Shown here in pieces: positions 1-12,512 of a stretch of 39,736 bases of DNA. Position numbers and translations under genes: made by a program. The stretch comes from Emmonsiellopsis sp. PD_33 (Eukaryota; Ascomycota; Eurotiomycetes; Onygenales; Ajellomycetaceae). Positions within the stretch are counted from its first letter, which is position 1; every line of letters begins with the position of its first letter. Below the pieces are notes generated by a model. The model was given only the letters and a program-made list of their open reading frames with translations, searched no databases and was not told the DNA's origin. The DNA lies in assembly GCA_032988165.1 (NCBI GenBank), contig JANTQF010000326.1, positions 1-39,736 on the forward strand. Reading direction: 5' to 3'.

Positions 1-446
1 TAATCCTAAGCCTAATTAATTATTAATGAATTCCCAACTGATTCCCAAGTGATTAAGTATTCTATGATAAAATACCATGAAAATCATTTGGTACTGTATG
101 GTAAGGTAATTTATTTTTTAGTGAGGTCAGCCAGGTGCACAGGCCTGATATTGTAGGTCGGGTCACGTGGCGAGGTCACCAAGCTTTTTAGGGAGGTTGA
201 GTTTTCTGATTCCTGCTTTAAATCAGCCTCAACATCAAACTTGACTTTCAACACCGACGATCAAAGACGTTGTATTCAAGTGCAAAGTCACGATGATCTG
301 ATTTATCCTCATCTGCAAGGCTTGCTTTTCGGGCCGTGATCCAATTGGGTGCTGGGTTCGAGCCACAAAGATCCCTGCTCGCCTTTGATAGCCAAGAGCT
401 CTAGCAAAAGCGGGCAGTCGGACAATCTGACAAAGGAAACGCAGCA
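1..446. other. Upstream region of the cation transporter gene
   Basis: No coding sequence is visible here. The first ~120 bases are AT-rich. A palindromic CACGTG E-box lies at 164-169, about 280 bases before the start of the transporter gene, in a GGTCACGTGG context. This is the kind of site bound by bHLH regulators in fungi, but no partner is known here. Confidence 0.4.
164..169. promoter_or_regulatory. CACGTG E-box upstream of the CDF transporter
   Basis: A perfect palindromic CACGTG lies in the 5' flank of the metal transporter. bHLH factors of the Pho4/Cbf1/SREBP type bind such sites. A single hexamer can occur by chance, so this is only a candidate. Confidence 0.25.
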
Positions 447-1861
447 ATGATTCCTTCACCGGAAGCCTGGAAAATGACAAAAATGGAGGACAACGCCCAG
501 TCCCCGATTCCTAGCTCCCATCACCATCTTCACCACCGTACTGACGCGCCTACATCCCCCCAACCCGCCATGTCCAATGTGCAAGCAACAAGCACGGGTG
601 TCGAACCGCTTCCGTATCCCTACCCCCATACACCGTCTTCCGACGAAGAGGAACAGCGGCCCCCGCGCTATACACAGGAGAATGATCCCTTCCAGCTATC
701 CACGAAACTAAAATCCGCCGATGAAATCGACAAAATCCAGGCAAACACCGCGCGCAAACGGGGAGGCTGCACGAACGCCCCCGGTGTGTCAAGTTCTTCC
801 AGGAAGCTACAAGGGTTCTACAGGTCGCAGAATGAGAACATCGAACGGCTCTTGAAACCCGTAGATGAACACGTGCGGCTCGCGAGGGAATACAATACGC
901 AGAATCAGTTGAAGTACAAGATTGCCGTGTACGGCAGCTTTGGGGCAAATATCATCCTGTCGATCCTGCAGCTCTACGGAGCCATTGCGTCGGGATCATT
1001 GTCCCTTTTCACGACCATGGCTGACGCGGTATTCGATCCCCTATCGAATTTGATGTTGCTTATTTGCCACAAGGCTGTCAAGCGCGTGGACGCCCGCAAA
1101 TTTCCTGCTGGAAAAGCACGCATTGAAACCGCCGGAAACATATTCTTTTGCTTCATAATGACCGCCGTGTCATTTATCCTAATCGCATTCTCCGCCAGAA
1201 GCTTTGCAGATGGTAGCACGGAGGAGACATTGGGCTTCCATCCTCCCTCAGTCATCGCGGTTGCTATAGCCTTTGCCACCAAATTTTCGCTCTTCCTGTA
1301 CTGCTGGGCGTTGAGGAATCAATATTCCCAAGTCCGTATTTTATGGGAGGATCATCGCAATGACCTATTCATCAACGGCTTCGGTATCCTGACATCTGTT
1401 GGTGGTAGTAAGCTCAGGTGGTGGATCGACCCTATGGGCGCTATGATCCTGTCCGTCCTGATTTCCGGGCTGTGGCTTAAGACAGCATACTCAGAATTCC
1501 AGCTCTTAATCGGAGTTGCTGCTGATACCCAGATGCAGCAACTTATCACATATATCGGTAAGGGCTTTCTCAGGCCAATCGTTAAAACGCTTTGCTCATA
1601 CTAATATTATATCTAATAGCAATGACCCATTCCCCTATGATCCGCGCAATCGACACTGTGCGCGCCTATACAAGTGGGCCACGTTTAGTCGTAGAATGCG
1701 ACATTGTGATGGATCCCAACGAGTCTCTCCAAGCCACCCACGACGTCGCAGAGGAACTGCAGATAAAGCTCGAGAGTCTCCCGGATGTGGAACGCGCATA
1801 CGTACACGTCGACTATGAGACCACCCATAAACCGGAACATTTCTTGAAGAAGGAACTATAA
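447..1861 (+). CDS. Cation diffusion facilitator (CDF) metal transporter, Mn-type signature
   Basis: Two exons, 447-1557 and 1620-1861, joined across a 62-nt intron (donor GTAAGG, acceptor ATAG). The join splits one Ala codon and gives 450 residues. CDF proteins are proton-coupled exporters of divalent metals to vacuole, Golgi or outside. A disordered, Pro/His/Ser-rich N-terminus (1-150) precedes six membrane segments at roughly 157-182, 184-208, 228-250, 266-288, 302-320 and 326-346, then a C-terminal cytosolic dimerisation domain (~360-450) encoded mostly by exon 2. TM2 carries D193-A-V-F-D197 and TM5 carries D302-H-R-N-D306. DxxxD in both helices is the pattern of Mn-transporting CDFs, unlike the HxxxD of Zn types. 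The first ATG (447) is used; ATG 474 and 483 (AAAATGG, better context) are in frame and could be the true start. Substrate is inferred from motifs only. Confidence 0.9.
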
Positions 1862-2318
1862 AGAGATTTCTTATCAAAACAGAAAGAGAAAAAAAAGTTA
1901 GAAATAAAAGGAAGAAAATAACCTCCGGCCAACGTATAACTTACTGTTTACGTCTAGTCTCCGGAAGTCATCAATGAATGACTTTATATGAAGGAAAACA
2001 AAACAACCCTATAATTTTCCACGCTGTTTATGCCAGAAACCCTTTTCACTGTTAATAATTCACTCTTCTTTACATTATCCTGCTGCGAGCTGAGTACGAG
2101 AAGCGCCTCTACTGCCAACCCGTACCACATGCCCTCTACATATTATTGCTTTAGTCTAATGTCTGTCTATACCCTACATTTAGAGCTGTATATACACACA
2201 CAATGCACATATAACTACGATGAAAAGAATATTTAAATCGCATAGACTTCATTACTCAATCATTACTAAAAACAACCATTCCTCCCTATCCATCGCCCTC
2301 CTGGAACATCCAACAACC
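1862..2318. other. Convergent intergenic region (3' flanks)
   Basis: This AT-rich stretch separates the stop codons of the convergent transporter and RNA-repair genes. An A-rich run near 1884-1920 and several AATAAA-like words are compatible with 3' ends. The region 2281-2318 is C-rich on the + strand. I see no gene. Confidence 0.5.
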
Positions 2319-5300
2319 CTACCCCCCACCACCCCCTTCACCTCCCTCCTCCCCCTTCCCAACCCCACTCCCAAAAACCGCATCCACCCTCCTCTCCCGA
2401 TCCCATACAACTCTCCCATCCCCCTTCCTCTTAAAATACAAAATCCGATGCTGCGGGATAAACTCCTCATCCGTCTGCTCACTCTTCCACCGATCAAGCG
2501 GAATCTCCCTCGCCCCGAGAAACCGATCTTCATAACCCACCACATACTCCGCACTATCATGCGATGGGTCCCAGCGGAGACGGCTGAGGATGTCGGATGC
2601 GGGGCGAAGCTTCTGTGCGGATTTCGGCTTTTTGGTGCCTGTAGTGGTGGACTTGGAGGACTTTTTGTTGTCCTTGTGTTTGTGGGTGGTGGAGGAGACG
2701 AGGTCGGCTTCAGCGGCTGCCTCGTCTTCGTCGTCCATGTCGATGTCTGAGTCTTCATCATCCTCATCTTCAGAGTCGTCGAATGTGTCGTCTTGGATGA
2801 CGTAGTCGCCCCAGTCTCTGGTATCGAGTTTCAGCGGGCCCAGGTCAGCTTGTTTGACGTGTGAGACGTCAACCCAGGCGGATGTGGGGTCAAAGTAATT
2901 CTTGTCGGTTTGGATTTGGGTTGCAAAGCGGTCGATGGAGGCTTGGAGGGTGTCTTGAGCAATTTTCCGCTCAGATTTGCTCAGAATGCGTGGTGTATTC
3001 GCAGTGGTGTCGTCTGATTTTGTAAGGCCGATCAGGTAGCATCCCTGATATTCTCGCTCCTCTTCAGTAGAAGAGGCGCTGTCTTCGACTGGGGTGAAGC
3101 GGGCCGGCCAGATTCTAGTATGGATATCTGGAAGTTTTCTGCTTATATCTATCGATTTGGAATCGCGATGTTAGTACTGTGGTAGAGACCGAACAGCGGA
3201 AGATTAGGGCTAGAAAAGTACGTACCAGCCAGCAGCAGCAAACATCTCGACTCAAGCCAGCCTACGAGTGAACTTCCCTTCGCCAAAGACAGACCCCAAT
3301 ACTGCACGTTAATCTTGATATAGCTGTTATACGATGTCAAGAACTCATTTGCAGGGCTGGACAACGCAGGCATCTCCTCCTCACGCGGAATTCCAACGAG
3401 CTCCGTCCATCCGATCTTTCCTGACGAAATGAGCCTATCCGCCAGCTTCATTTCCTCGACGACAGTTCTCATAGCCGGAATTGAAGCCGAACGAGCAACA
3501 TTCGTAACCGGAGCATGAAGTGTAAGTATAACCATAGCTTCCCGTGGGCCTCGATGGTATCGTGGTGTCCTCTTATAAAATGATGAGTCGTATACCATTT
3601 CTTCCTTCCAATTGAAGTTTCCATAATGGTTGAAGAACGTGCAGAGAATATCGGCAGGGTTAAGACTGCTTGAGGTAGAGGGAAGAAGTTTCAAGAGCCT
3701 CGATAGCATCATGGTAATGTGAATTCCGCCAAGGTAACCGAATTTCGAGGAGTAGATGCCACGATGTTTAGCCCAAGCCTTGATAATTCTATGCAGTAAG
3801 CGGAACGTTGCTGGGTTTTGGATAGTCCGTTGGAGATAACATTGATCGCGGTAGGGTTGAAGTTTCATCAGTGGTAGCAGAGCTAGATCAAATATGGGAT
3901 CCGACTGAGGTAGTATAGATACTTGTAACCATCTGGGACACATCAATCCCGGAGTTAGTTGCTGTACTAAAGTTGATAACCGCCCAGTGTGTGTCAAACA
4001 TACCTTTCTGCAATCGCTGCTGCCGGACAATACTGCAAATCAAATTTAATCCCCAAAACCTCGAGCTCCAACATAGTCCCGGTGGCTGCTTTAACCTTCC
4101 TCAAAATCTTGACTCCTGAGTCGGCCGCCTTTCTCAGCCTCTGCATCGCAAGCTCAAAGAACGTTTTCGAACTGATAGATCCAACGCACAAGCAGTCAAC
4201 GTCGGATGACGCAGTCCAGACGCCTGAGCCGTAAGAGCCAACGGGAGTAGCTATGATCGAAAACTTTGCTCGACTATTGCTGTCGAATTGGTCAGACTCT
4301 CTCACTGCACCGTGCTGTATGACATCCCGCAGGCGCGAAAATGCAGCTTTCCGCAATTGGGATTGTTCAGGCGACGGTACAATCGACTGGTCAGCCAGGC
4401 ATAATTTCAGCCCAGCCGGATCGTGAGAGGCATAATGAGCCATCTTAACCTGGACGGCTGTGGATGACGCGGTTGAATCTTCGGCAAGTGCACCACTTTC
4501 ATCAAATTTTAGTATCGCGCTGATTCCCCAATGATCACTAGGGAACTCAAGCTCGCCAGTGGCTCCCCGTATAGCAAAACCAAACATATTGAATTTGGCG
4601 ATTTTAAAGTCCCTTTTGCTAAAAAATAGCCTATCATACCGCTCTGGTCTAGGGTTCGGATTGCTCCCAGACGACTTCAGAGTGAGTGGGTTCTGGTGTG
4701 GATCAAATGTAGCACCCTGCTCGCCATCATAGAGCTGCGTAAACTCGCGCTCAAGCTGAGAAGGCGATGCAACATCCTTAGACTCCTTACGAGCGACGAC
4801 CCAGGCGTCCAATAAACCGGCCGATGGAAGAATGGTTTCAAGAATGGGAAGTGTCATTGCTGTCTTCGCGGTTATCGAGTTGCTTTCCACTGCTACTTGA
4901 TGTGTAAAGCTAGAAGTCGACATGTTAAAATCACCAGTGATGATCTGTGGGTTGTCAGGGTAGTTCGAGGAAAAATAATCGACCAATTGGTGGAGCTGCT
5001 GCTTCCTTGCCGCAACAGCGTAGTCAAAGAGGCCACTAGAAAGATGGACACCAGCAACCACGGTTGGGAAGAATTCATCATCGTCTAGTTTTCCGATGTC
5101 GTTCAATGAAAGGACCACCGCACCTTTATGAGCAATGCCAAAGGGAAGCCAGCTCCAGCTGAAATTGGAACGACTTAGCGCGACAACATTTCGTAAACTT
5201 GGCATCGGTCCGATTCCTTCCTGTCCCGGCGGCCCATGAGTAGAAAATGGATAACGGGTTTGAATAGCCTCGTTACCAAGGATATATTCCAAAAAGTCAT

Positions 5301-6273
5301 CAGAAACCTCTTGGAGCATCAGTACGTCTGCAAGAGAATTCTCAGCGAGCAGAGTTTGGAGGAGTACAGGATAGCGTTCCCTATCTGGCGGATAAGGAGT
5401 TTCAACGAGAACATTAAAGCTTGAAACCCTCAGAGTGGCCGGAATTTCCTCCTCGTCCTCTGGTGGGCTGGACGGCTCAGTGGGGATCCACACATCAGCT
5501 TCTTCGGAGTACTCGTAGGTGACCCTGGATTCAGCTTCCTTGGATGTGCCTTGAATCACATTCTCCGAACCAACCTGCAAACTCTGCAGGGACAAATCAG
5601 AGTTTATGGACGAAGTAGAAGAACGCTTCCCCAGATTCTGTCCAAAGGTAGTGCGTTCAAAACAAGCGGTCTCGTCCAGATTGATTGTCCCCCACATCCT
5701 CATCGAGGTCGACTGGCCCGTCTTTTCACGGACGAGAATAGCCAGCTGCCCGACTCGCCACTCCACAGGGGGAAGCAACCTTGCCTTGGCAAGTAGATAA
5801 TCACGATCAGTATCGTCCTGCGCTTTGGTCTGTCCGATCGTCAAGTGAGGATGATATTCGCGGCCCTCGTCGTTGGCGGGTAATTTAAACGGCTCGATGA
5901 TTTCATTTCGGAGCTCGTTTAATTTTCGCAACTCCTCGTCAGCGCCTGGACCAATATGGATAATATTCCCCTGACGCTGATGGAAATAGCCCGCTTTATC
6001 CAGACGGAGGTGAACGTCACGATCGTCGCAGTCGGGTTTCCAAGCGATCAGTTTCGACCTTATCAGCTCGACCGCCTCCGGTAGACGATTAACGGAGACA
6101 AAGGGGTAAATGACGTTGACATGTGCTGGCCATTTCTTGAACGTCTGGTCGTAGAGCTCACGGAGTCTGTTGATGTTTTCAACTAGAGGAGTTGGAGGAA
6201 TTACGCAAATTGCGGTTTGGAAGTTGTTTAAAGCGAATCTCGGAGATTGGGGACGTTGTTCGGGGTCCACCAT
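2319..6273 (-). CDS. Four-domain RNA-end processing/repair fusion (2H phosphoesterase - EEP - poly(A) polymerase-like NTase - MJ1316/DUF504)
   Basis: Three exons on the minus strand: 6273-4004, 3932-3226 and 3148-2319. Introns are 71 and 77 nt, the second with branch point TACTAAC; phases match exactly and give 1268 residues. Domains in order: 2H/LigT-like phosphoesterase (~15-200) with motifs H51-V-N and H143-L-T; endonuclease/exonuclease/phosphatase fold (~280-590) with N287, E322, H410, GDFN (D448, N450), YDR (D547) and SDH (D580, H581); PAP-type nucleotidyltransferase (~630-1000) with GS..(D691-V-D693) and third Asp D745, followed by the helical PAP core; an acidic then Lys-rich linker (~1105-1170); and MJ1316/DUF504 (~1175-1245), the Pfam RNA cyclic-end recognition domain. 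The protein ends in a Gly-rich tail. All nuclease and transferase residues look intact, so the enzyme should be active. The combination suggests sensing 2',3'-cyclic or damaged RNA ends, trimming them and adding nucleotides. Domain identities are seen; the repair role is inference. Confidence 0.88.
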
Positions 6274-7190
6274 GGTTTTTTAGATGGGTGGGGGGTTTCC
6301 TCTATAAAATAAAAGAAGAGGGATGAAGAAGTGGTAGGAAAAGGAAATGTATCAAGCGATAGAAGGAAGAAGCAAGATGAAATGTTAGGTGTTGGGTTTC
6401 ATCAAATCGTCACAATGAATGAGCATCACAGCTTCATATATGTAGTCTTCCCCGATCCTAACTTTCCTCCCCGCAACCCAAAGCGGGCAACCAAACACGG
6501 ACCCGGACAAACCAAGCCTGATGAGAAACCTGAGTCACCAAATTAACTCTTTACCCTCAACAGGCCCCACTCAAAAATTGATCACACGAGTGTTGGCCAG
6601 GCGTGTTTTCGACCCCTCGCCTCTTCGTCACAACAGACGAGGTTGGTTGGAGTTGGCTTGTCTGGCAAACTGAGGTTGAGGTGGAGGCTGATGGACGCTA
6701 GCGGCGGCAACCTAAACTTTGGCGCGCTAAGAATAGCAAGCGCCGCCTAGCGCCTGCCATGACTCCCGTGCACGGCCCCGCTGTGGGATGGTGGATGATT
6801 CATCAAGTGGTGCATGAGTCATGGGAGTCATCAAGTCTCGGGAAAAGGACGATGGAGGACTCATATGGAGCAGGGATTTACTAGTAACTCCCCATCCGCA
6901 GACTTGTCTTTTAAAGGGGGGTAATTTCATTGCCAATAATTTCAAGAATCCGAGTGTCAAAAGAGGAAATACTATGTATTTTTTAACGCCGTCAAGTAAA
7001 CCTTGGTGAGAAATAGGTAAAGGAAAATAGAACGCATTCAACTTCATTTCCTCGTCAAATTCCTAATTCCATGGGGGTATCTCCCGAATCCTTCCAAAGA
7101 ACAGTCTCATCGTCCAGTTCACGCCCATGACAGCAAAGAAAACATGAGCTTTTCAAATATACAACGTTGTGATCACGTCCCATTGACCAT
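6274..7190. other. Intergenic: promoter of the RNA-repair gene and 3' flank of the surface-protein gene
   Basis: No convincing coding sequence. It contains the 5' flank of the minus-strand fusion gene (ATG at 6273, in a favourable CCACCATGG-like context on the minus strand) and the 3' flank of the surface-protein gene ending at 7191. Short open frames of 60-106 codons here lack recognisable sequence features. Confidence 0.5.
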
Positions 7191-9463
7191 TTACAGCCCA
7201 ACAGTTACTCCGAACAAAGCACCGACCACACATGCCCACAGCAGCATTCCTCTCTCCCCGCCGACTCCTCCGATTCCAAACGCCCGCATAGCTCCCGAGC
7301 CTTGCTTTGCTGACCCTTTCGCACCCTTCTCCCCGGCCGCAGCCGTTGTAGCAGCAGGCGGAGGAGGCGGAGGAGGCGGCGTCGGCGAAGCAAACGACTT
7401 CTCTTTCTCATTAAAGGCTAAACAAGCCGTTGGGAGCGCAAACTCCTTACTCAGGATAGTATGCGCCGCTTCGAGATTCTTATTTGCCTTACCCAAGCCA
7501 AATTCCACCTCAGCAATTGCGCCTAGGTTGAGTTCCACGGTGGGAACGATGTTTGTGAAATTTCCGACGAGGTCGTCTAGGGTGGGAATGCGGTTGTCGC
7601 CGTCATCATCACCTTTAGGAGATGCGGATGGGGAGCTGGTGGGGAGGGGGTCGCAGTTCCCGTTCACATTGTCCAGTTGCTCAACTTTTACCGTTATGGA
7701 GGGGATGTTGAAAAAGGCTCCGATGCCGCCAGTGACGGCAGTAGCAGTGGAGGTGACACCAAGGAGGATCTCGGGAGTAAAGGCAATGGAAAATTCGAGC
7801 CCCGTTGTGCCCTCAGCTTGAAAGGGGAGGGCAGTGAATTTTGTATCCGTGCTAGGTTGGGAATTGGTTAGTGGAGGTTGAATTGCTTAACATCTACAGA
7901 TTCGATCGATATCATTGTTACGGTGGTATGAAGAAGACTTACAAGCCGACCATGGTTGAATTACCGGGGGTTCCGATGTCAATGGTAAAACTCGAATTAT
8001 TGGGGACCTATACAAGTGGGTTAGCCGATTTATCATCTTATCCTTGCCGAATGGTATGAGGACCCAGAAAGGATGTCACATACCACCATGTCAAAACCAT
8101 ATTCAAACTCAAATGCTTGCTTGAGCGTCAACGACATTTCAATCTGTGGATTAAAAATAGGCCCAAAAGCCACGATCCCGGGAATCTGTTCCATGCCAAG
8201 TTAGAACGAAACAGACTGCTTCATCTCGAACCATAAAAAAAATGCAATAAATACTGACCATGAAGGGCGTGATAGGGATAGCTGGTAGCGGCACGGAGAA
8301 ATTCAAAGCATTCGCTGCCAGATCGAGCTTGGTCCCGAGCTCGATATGGGCAAACAAATCCTCGACATCAACCTGAACAGTGCCGTATTTGAAAAAATCA
8401 ATAGCGTTGGTTACAAATTCGACCGGGTTGTCTGGGGTTGGATCCTCGAGTCTAAACGATCCCTGAGAGAGCTCGATGGCGCCACCAACTGTACAATTTT
8501 TGCACGTCAAAGTTACGCCGTCGGGACTAGAATTATGAATGTTAATTCGGGTTGGTCATATCGAATGGGCGGGAGGAAAATGTTATCATACATGAAAAGA
8601 CTTGCACCTGGAATTTCCGGTGGAAAGACAACTTGGTCAATCAGATCCACATTAATCTCCGCGGTAGCAGTGGGACTAGCAGAGGCCGTATCAGTAACCG
8701 ATGGGAATGACCGTGTTGGTCCTGCTGGTGTTTCCGTTGGTGTGGGGAAGGGGTCTTCGCCTTCCTGGCGTTTTACGTTCACACTTCGTCGCACAACTTG
8801 GGACATCGGTTTGCGAGAAAATGACACTTCTATCATGTCGAATGCATCTTTCCACTCGCAGGAGGATTTCGATAGAATGATGCTCTTCCTCTCGGGATGG
8901 ACAACCGCATTTGTGATTCTAATATCGCCTACTCAGTACGACAAGCACAAGGAGGGGGATTGAAAGGCAAATGTCGCGGAAATAATGGTGAAATGTTCTT
9001 ACCTGTGAGGTGCTCTTTCATCCTCTGCATTGCAATTAAAATGCGACGACACAGCGACGAAGTCGGAGAGATTCTCAATCTCCTTCTGTACCCGTTCCAG
9101 GGCCGCAATTGAAGTGAAGAAGAGCTCTATTTCCGATTCGGAGCACGCAACACGCTGCAAATCCGGCTCTATGTCTTCCAGTGCTAAAATAGGCTGCTGG
9201 CTTCTAACCAGCAAGCTGGCCGTGAAAACAGAGCCATCAAGCCTCGCAGGAGCGCTGCTACCACCCTCTAGAAAGTCAAAGGTGGTTTCCCTCTTCAGCA
9301 GACTAGAAGATAGATCTCGTGCCTTTAATCTTGAGGTTAGAGTTGCGGGCGACAACACTCGAGCCGGTGGTAATTCCGATCCGGAAACTCCATATGCAGT
9401 TGAGCCACAAACCAGATCCGCAAGCACAAGGAGAGACCAACACAAATTCCACGAAATACCCAT
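7191..9463 (-). CDS. Secreted, probably GPI-anchored fungal surface protein (DUF7029/DUF7223-type)
   Basis: Six exons: 9463-9003, 8918-8592, 8526-8259, 8185-8084, 8007-7943 and 7851-7191. Introns are 84, 65, 73, 76 and 91 nt, and all phases close to give 627 residues. The N-terminus is a signal peptide (hydrophobic to about residue 24). Residues ~80-190 form a predicted beta-rich region with a Cys in S-S-C-E-W; a Pro/Thr/Ser-rich stretch follows KR (possible Kex2 site), then a second domain from ~265 that begins with a C-K-N-C pair (C271, C274) and runs through exons 3-6. The C-terminus has a P8 run, an Ala/Gly/Ser-rich spacer and a 19-residue hydrophobic end without charged tail, as in GPI-anchor signals. 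Assignment to the DUF7029/DUF7223 architecture is from memory and tentative; the function is unknown. The donor of intron 3 (GTCAGT) is non-optimal but its phase fits. Confidence 0.8.
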
Positions 9464-9578
9464 GCTTGCTCCAATAGAATTATGTCAAACTAAGAACAAT
9501 CGCATACACAAAAACCCACAGAACAAAAGCATCTCCTCAAAGGAAACAACAACAATGACCCTGGGTACCGTGGCGGAT

Positions 9579-9586
9579 TAAATATA
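9579..9586 (-). promoter_or_regulatory. Possible TATA element of the surface-protein gene
   Basis: TATATTTA on the minus strand lies about 115-125 bases upstream of the ATG at 9463, in otherwise less AT-rich sequence. This position is plausible for a fungal core promoter. The evidence is sequence and spacing only. Confidence 0.3.
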
Positions 9587-12512
9587 GCTCCCTCCACACT
9601 CCCACAACCGGAGTTGGGGAGTTGTGGGAGCACGAATGCGGGAACTAAGTTAGGCCAGGGGACGATTCCTTGGAAGGATCATAACCGCAGTCACACGGTG
9701 CGGACTTCGAAGAAATTGTAGCCGCCATTAGGCTAGGGGAATGCAGAGGGTTGAAGCTACTAATGCAAGGCTGGAGGCTGATGAGACGTTCCATCCCTCG
9801 CTAGCTATCGTGACCGGGATAGCTGGACGTGCTTCTTGGATGAACCAACGGAACAGACCATTCAGCCGTACGTAAATGGCTCAAGCAGAGAGCGCGAAGC
9901 CTAAAAGTGGAAAGCAGGAGTTCCCTCAGACATGGGTCCCAAAGCCATGGATTTGACAGCGGAACTAGATTCATTGTTGTTGAATAATGGTATGGTGGGC
10001 TGAAGGGGATCTGATCAACGAATGCATGGGCCAGCACACATAGCCACGCATCCATTGTCCAACCTTGGAGCACTGTTGCGAAGTCTTGTCGACGGAGAGG
10101 TACATGACATATAGAATTCACACCGTCTTTTAGCACATTAACAATGCAATAGAACAGGAACATTCTCACCTCCCCTTGAGATTGTGCCGCATTGAAAACG
10201 CGGCGAGGGACACGGGAAGATGGAGGCGCGCTGAAACCATGTTGTGATGCCCCATGTCCGAAATAGTGAGGGATAAACATAGCATGTCGACCCCTGGAGT
10301 TGGACAGAATCTGTCCGTACCCAGAGGATGAGTGAAATTGGGGTTGATGCCGCTATTCACCGAACCATAAACTCGACTACGGAATAGCTCGCCAGAGTTC
10401 CAGTTTCAAAGCTCAGCTTGGCGGTTTGGAGGAAGGTTTAGCGGCTAATTAGGCTGCTTAGCAATAGACTTTGCCGCGGCTCGTCCCTGCCCCACCCGAG
10501 CCCTAACTCAATTTTCCCATTTCAGACAACCTCCTATCGTTCTTCAACTTCTGTCAACAAGAACAACAAGCATTGGATTCCTTTTCTTCTCTGCTGTCCG
10601 GACCATGTTGCACTCTGCTTTTAAAATTCTGCAATAGTACAATCCATGGTCGCCTCAATCTTTGGAGAATACGGTAAATACTACTAGTACTATTTATAAC
10701 CCCAGCAGCTGCGCCTTCAACCCCAGTTCCAGCCACCAACAGCAGTCCAATTTCACCATCGGACGGGATTCGCGATTGGTACATCCGTCTTGTTACTTCA
10801 TCCTGGGCTCCAGGTCGCGCATAACTAGGTTCCTCGGGACTAGCTGCACATTCCCCCGAAACCAAGAAGTTTTTAGATCCAAATTTTAATGAGCGCCGTT
10901 GAGCCAGTCATCGACAACCGTTATCGATCGCGAATTTTTCGACCAAGTCTGTCAAGGGAACCCAGGATAAATCATTCCACTGTGAAACCCAGTGATCAGT
11001 TCCTTGATTGACAGCAAGCCAGTCAAGCCAACTGCTCTAATCAAAATCCCCCAAGTGGCTGATCACACAATGGTAAAACCCGTGGAGTTGGGGAACGAGT
11101 TACCAGCGGTGACCCTGCAGCCAAATGAGCTATATTTAGGATCTTGGCTGCCGTTTAACAGACTCCATCTTGTCGTACCACTCTCCTCAGTGGAAGACAT
11201 GCTATGCATGCGACGAAAGAAGCAAGCGTGTGTGAATACTCTGCGTCGATGCCCAATTATCGATGCATTCGGCTTGAACATCATATGATGTATGAACCCG
11301 ATCATCAAAACAGGGACAGATTGTCAATTGAGCCTTTTTATTCCTGCCATTGCACCTTCTCCATCACATCCATAGCATGATCCCCAATCTACCTTGCCCC
11401 TTATTGGACGAGTAGAAGAAGCTTCGGAGGATTACGAAGTGATGTCACAGAAAGAAACACCCCACTTCTCCACAGATAACTTTAAAAACCAAGATACAGG
11501 ACAAAGAAGAAAAAAATTCAAACGACGGTGGGGAAAAAGACAAAGAGACGCTTGGTGACGTCTTTACCCCTCATCAAATGCATAATGGCAACTGAAACTT
11601 CGGGTCCGTTTGTATGCGCAGATTGAGGCCAATCAAATGCCCGACAATATGGTGATGGAAGATACTAATTCACCGCTAATTAACATGGGGAATGATATCG
11701 AGCCGTTGGAGGTTATCCCATCAACGGTTCTACGGTTATCGGGGGACACATGGCCCGATCGTAGACATGGAACTTACGGTGTGCTGGAAACAACCAGAAT
11801 TTCCAAACAAGCAACTAGATACCAGCTTCGAATATACACATTGAAATATTATGGCGTGGGGTCGTGTCTGCCATGTTTTGTAATCACAGTCTTCTCCATT
11901 ACCCACCCGTGGACCCCATCGGAAGATGGCTGTCTGTAATATCTCCCAAGGTCCCAGTGACGGCAGGCGGCGAAGTTGAACTAATAGCTTTGGTCGCGGG
12001 ACTGAATGGGAAGCGACGAACCGTGAGATGTATATAGAACCAACGAGGTAGAAGTAGAAGATTTGAAGAATGTAGAAAGATTCAAGAAGTGAGGTATATC
12101 TCTACGGTTTAAGTTTTCTGTTTCTGTTTCTTTTCTTTTGTGGGGGGGGTTGCCGGTGGCTTCCCTCGCCAATCATGCATGCAAGAACACACTCTGTTGA
12201 TATCAAAATGAGGGCCTTCCTAGGCAATGACATAAAATCACTCTCTGCCTTGCAACTGGCTTGGAATGAAGGTGATGACATTGTTAGGATCATTAGGCTA
12301 GGGTAGACAAAAAGTACTAGATGGACAGAGAGAGGGACAAAATGCACAGATTGAAAGAAAGAAAGGTAGCAAATGTTAAAAATAGATTGATTAATGAATA
12401 ATTCCGTATCATTTATGTATATGTACAATATGCATGCATGCGAAATAAGAACATGAGTTATAAAATAGCCAAAAAGGAATGTCTATGTGTATCAATCAAT
12501 CAATCCTCTATC

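Noticed and set aside
340..372. GGTTCGAGCC at ~354-363 resembling a tRNA B box
   Set aside because: No A box, acceptor stem or cloverleaf can be folded from the preceding ~70 bases.
7680..7700. Apparent frameshift in the last exon of the surface-protein gene
   Set aside because: A recount of the C-run on the minus strand (four C) keeps the exon in one frame to the stop at 7191.
9801..10280. 159-codon minus-strand open frame
   Set aside because: No domain, no splice partners and no coding-like composition; consistent with chance in GC-moderate intergenic DNA.
11610..11939. 109-codon plus-strand open frame
   Set aside because: No recognisable sequence or gene context; could be tested by RNA-seq, but not supportable from sequence.
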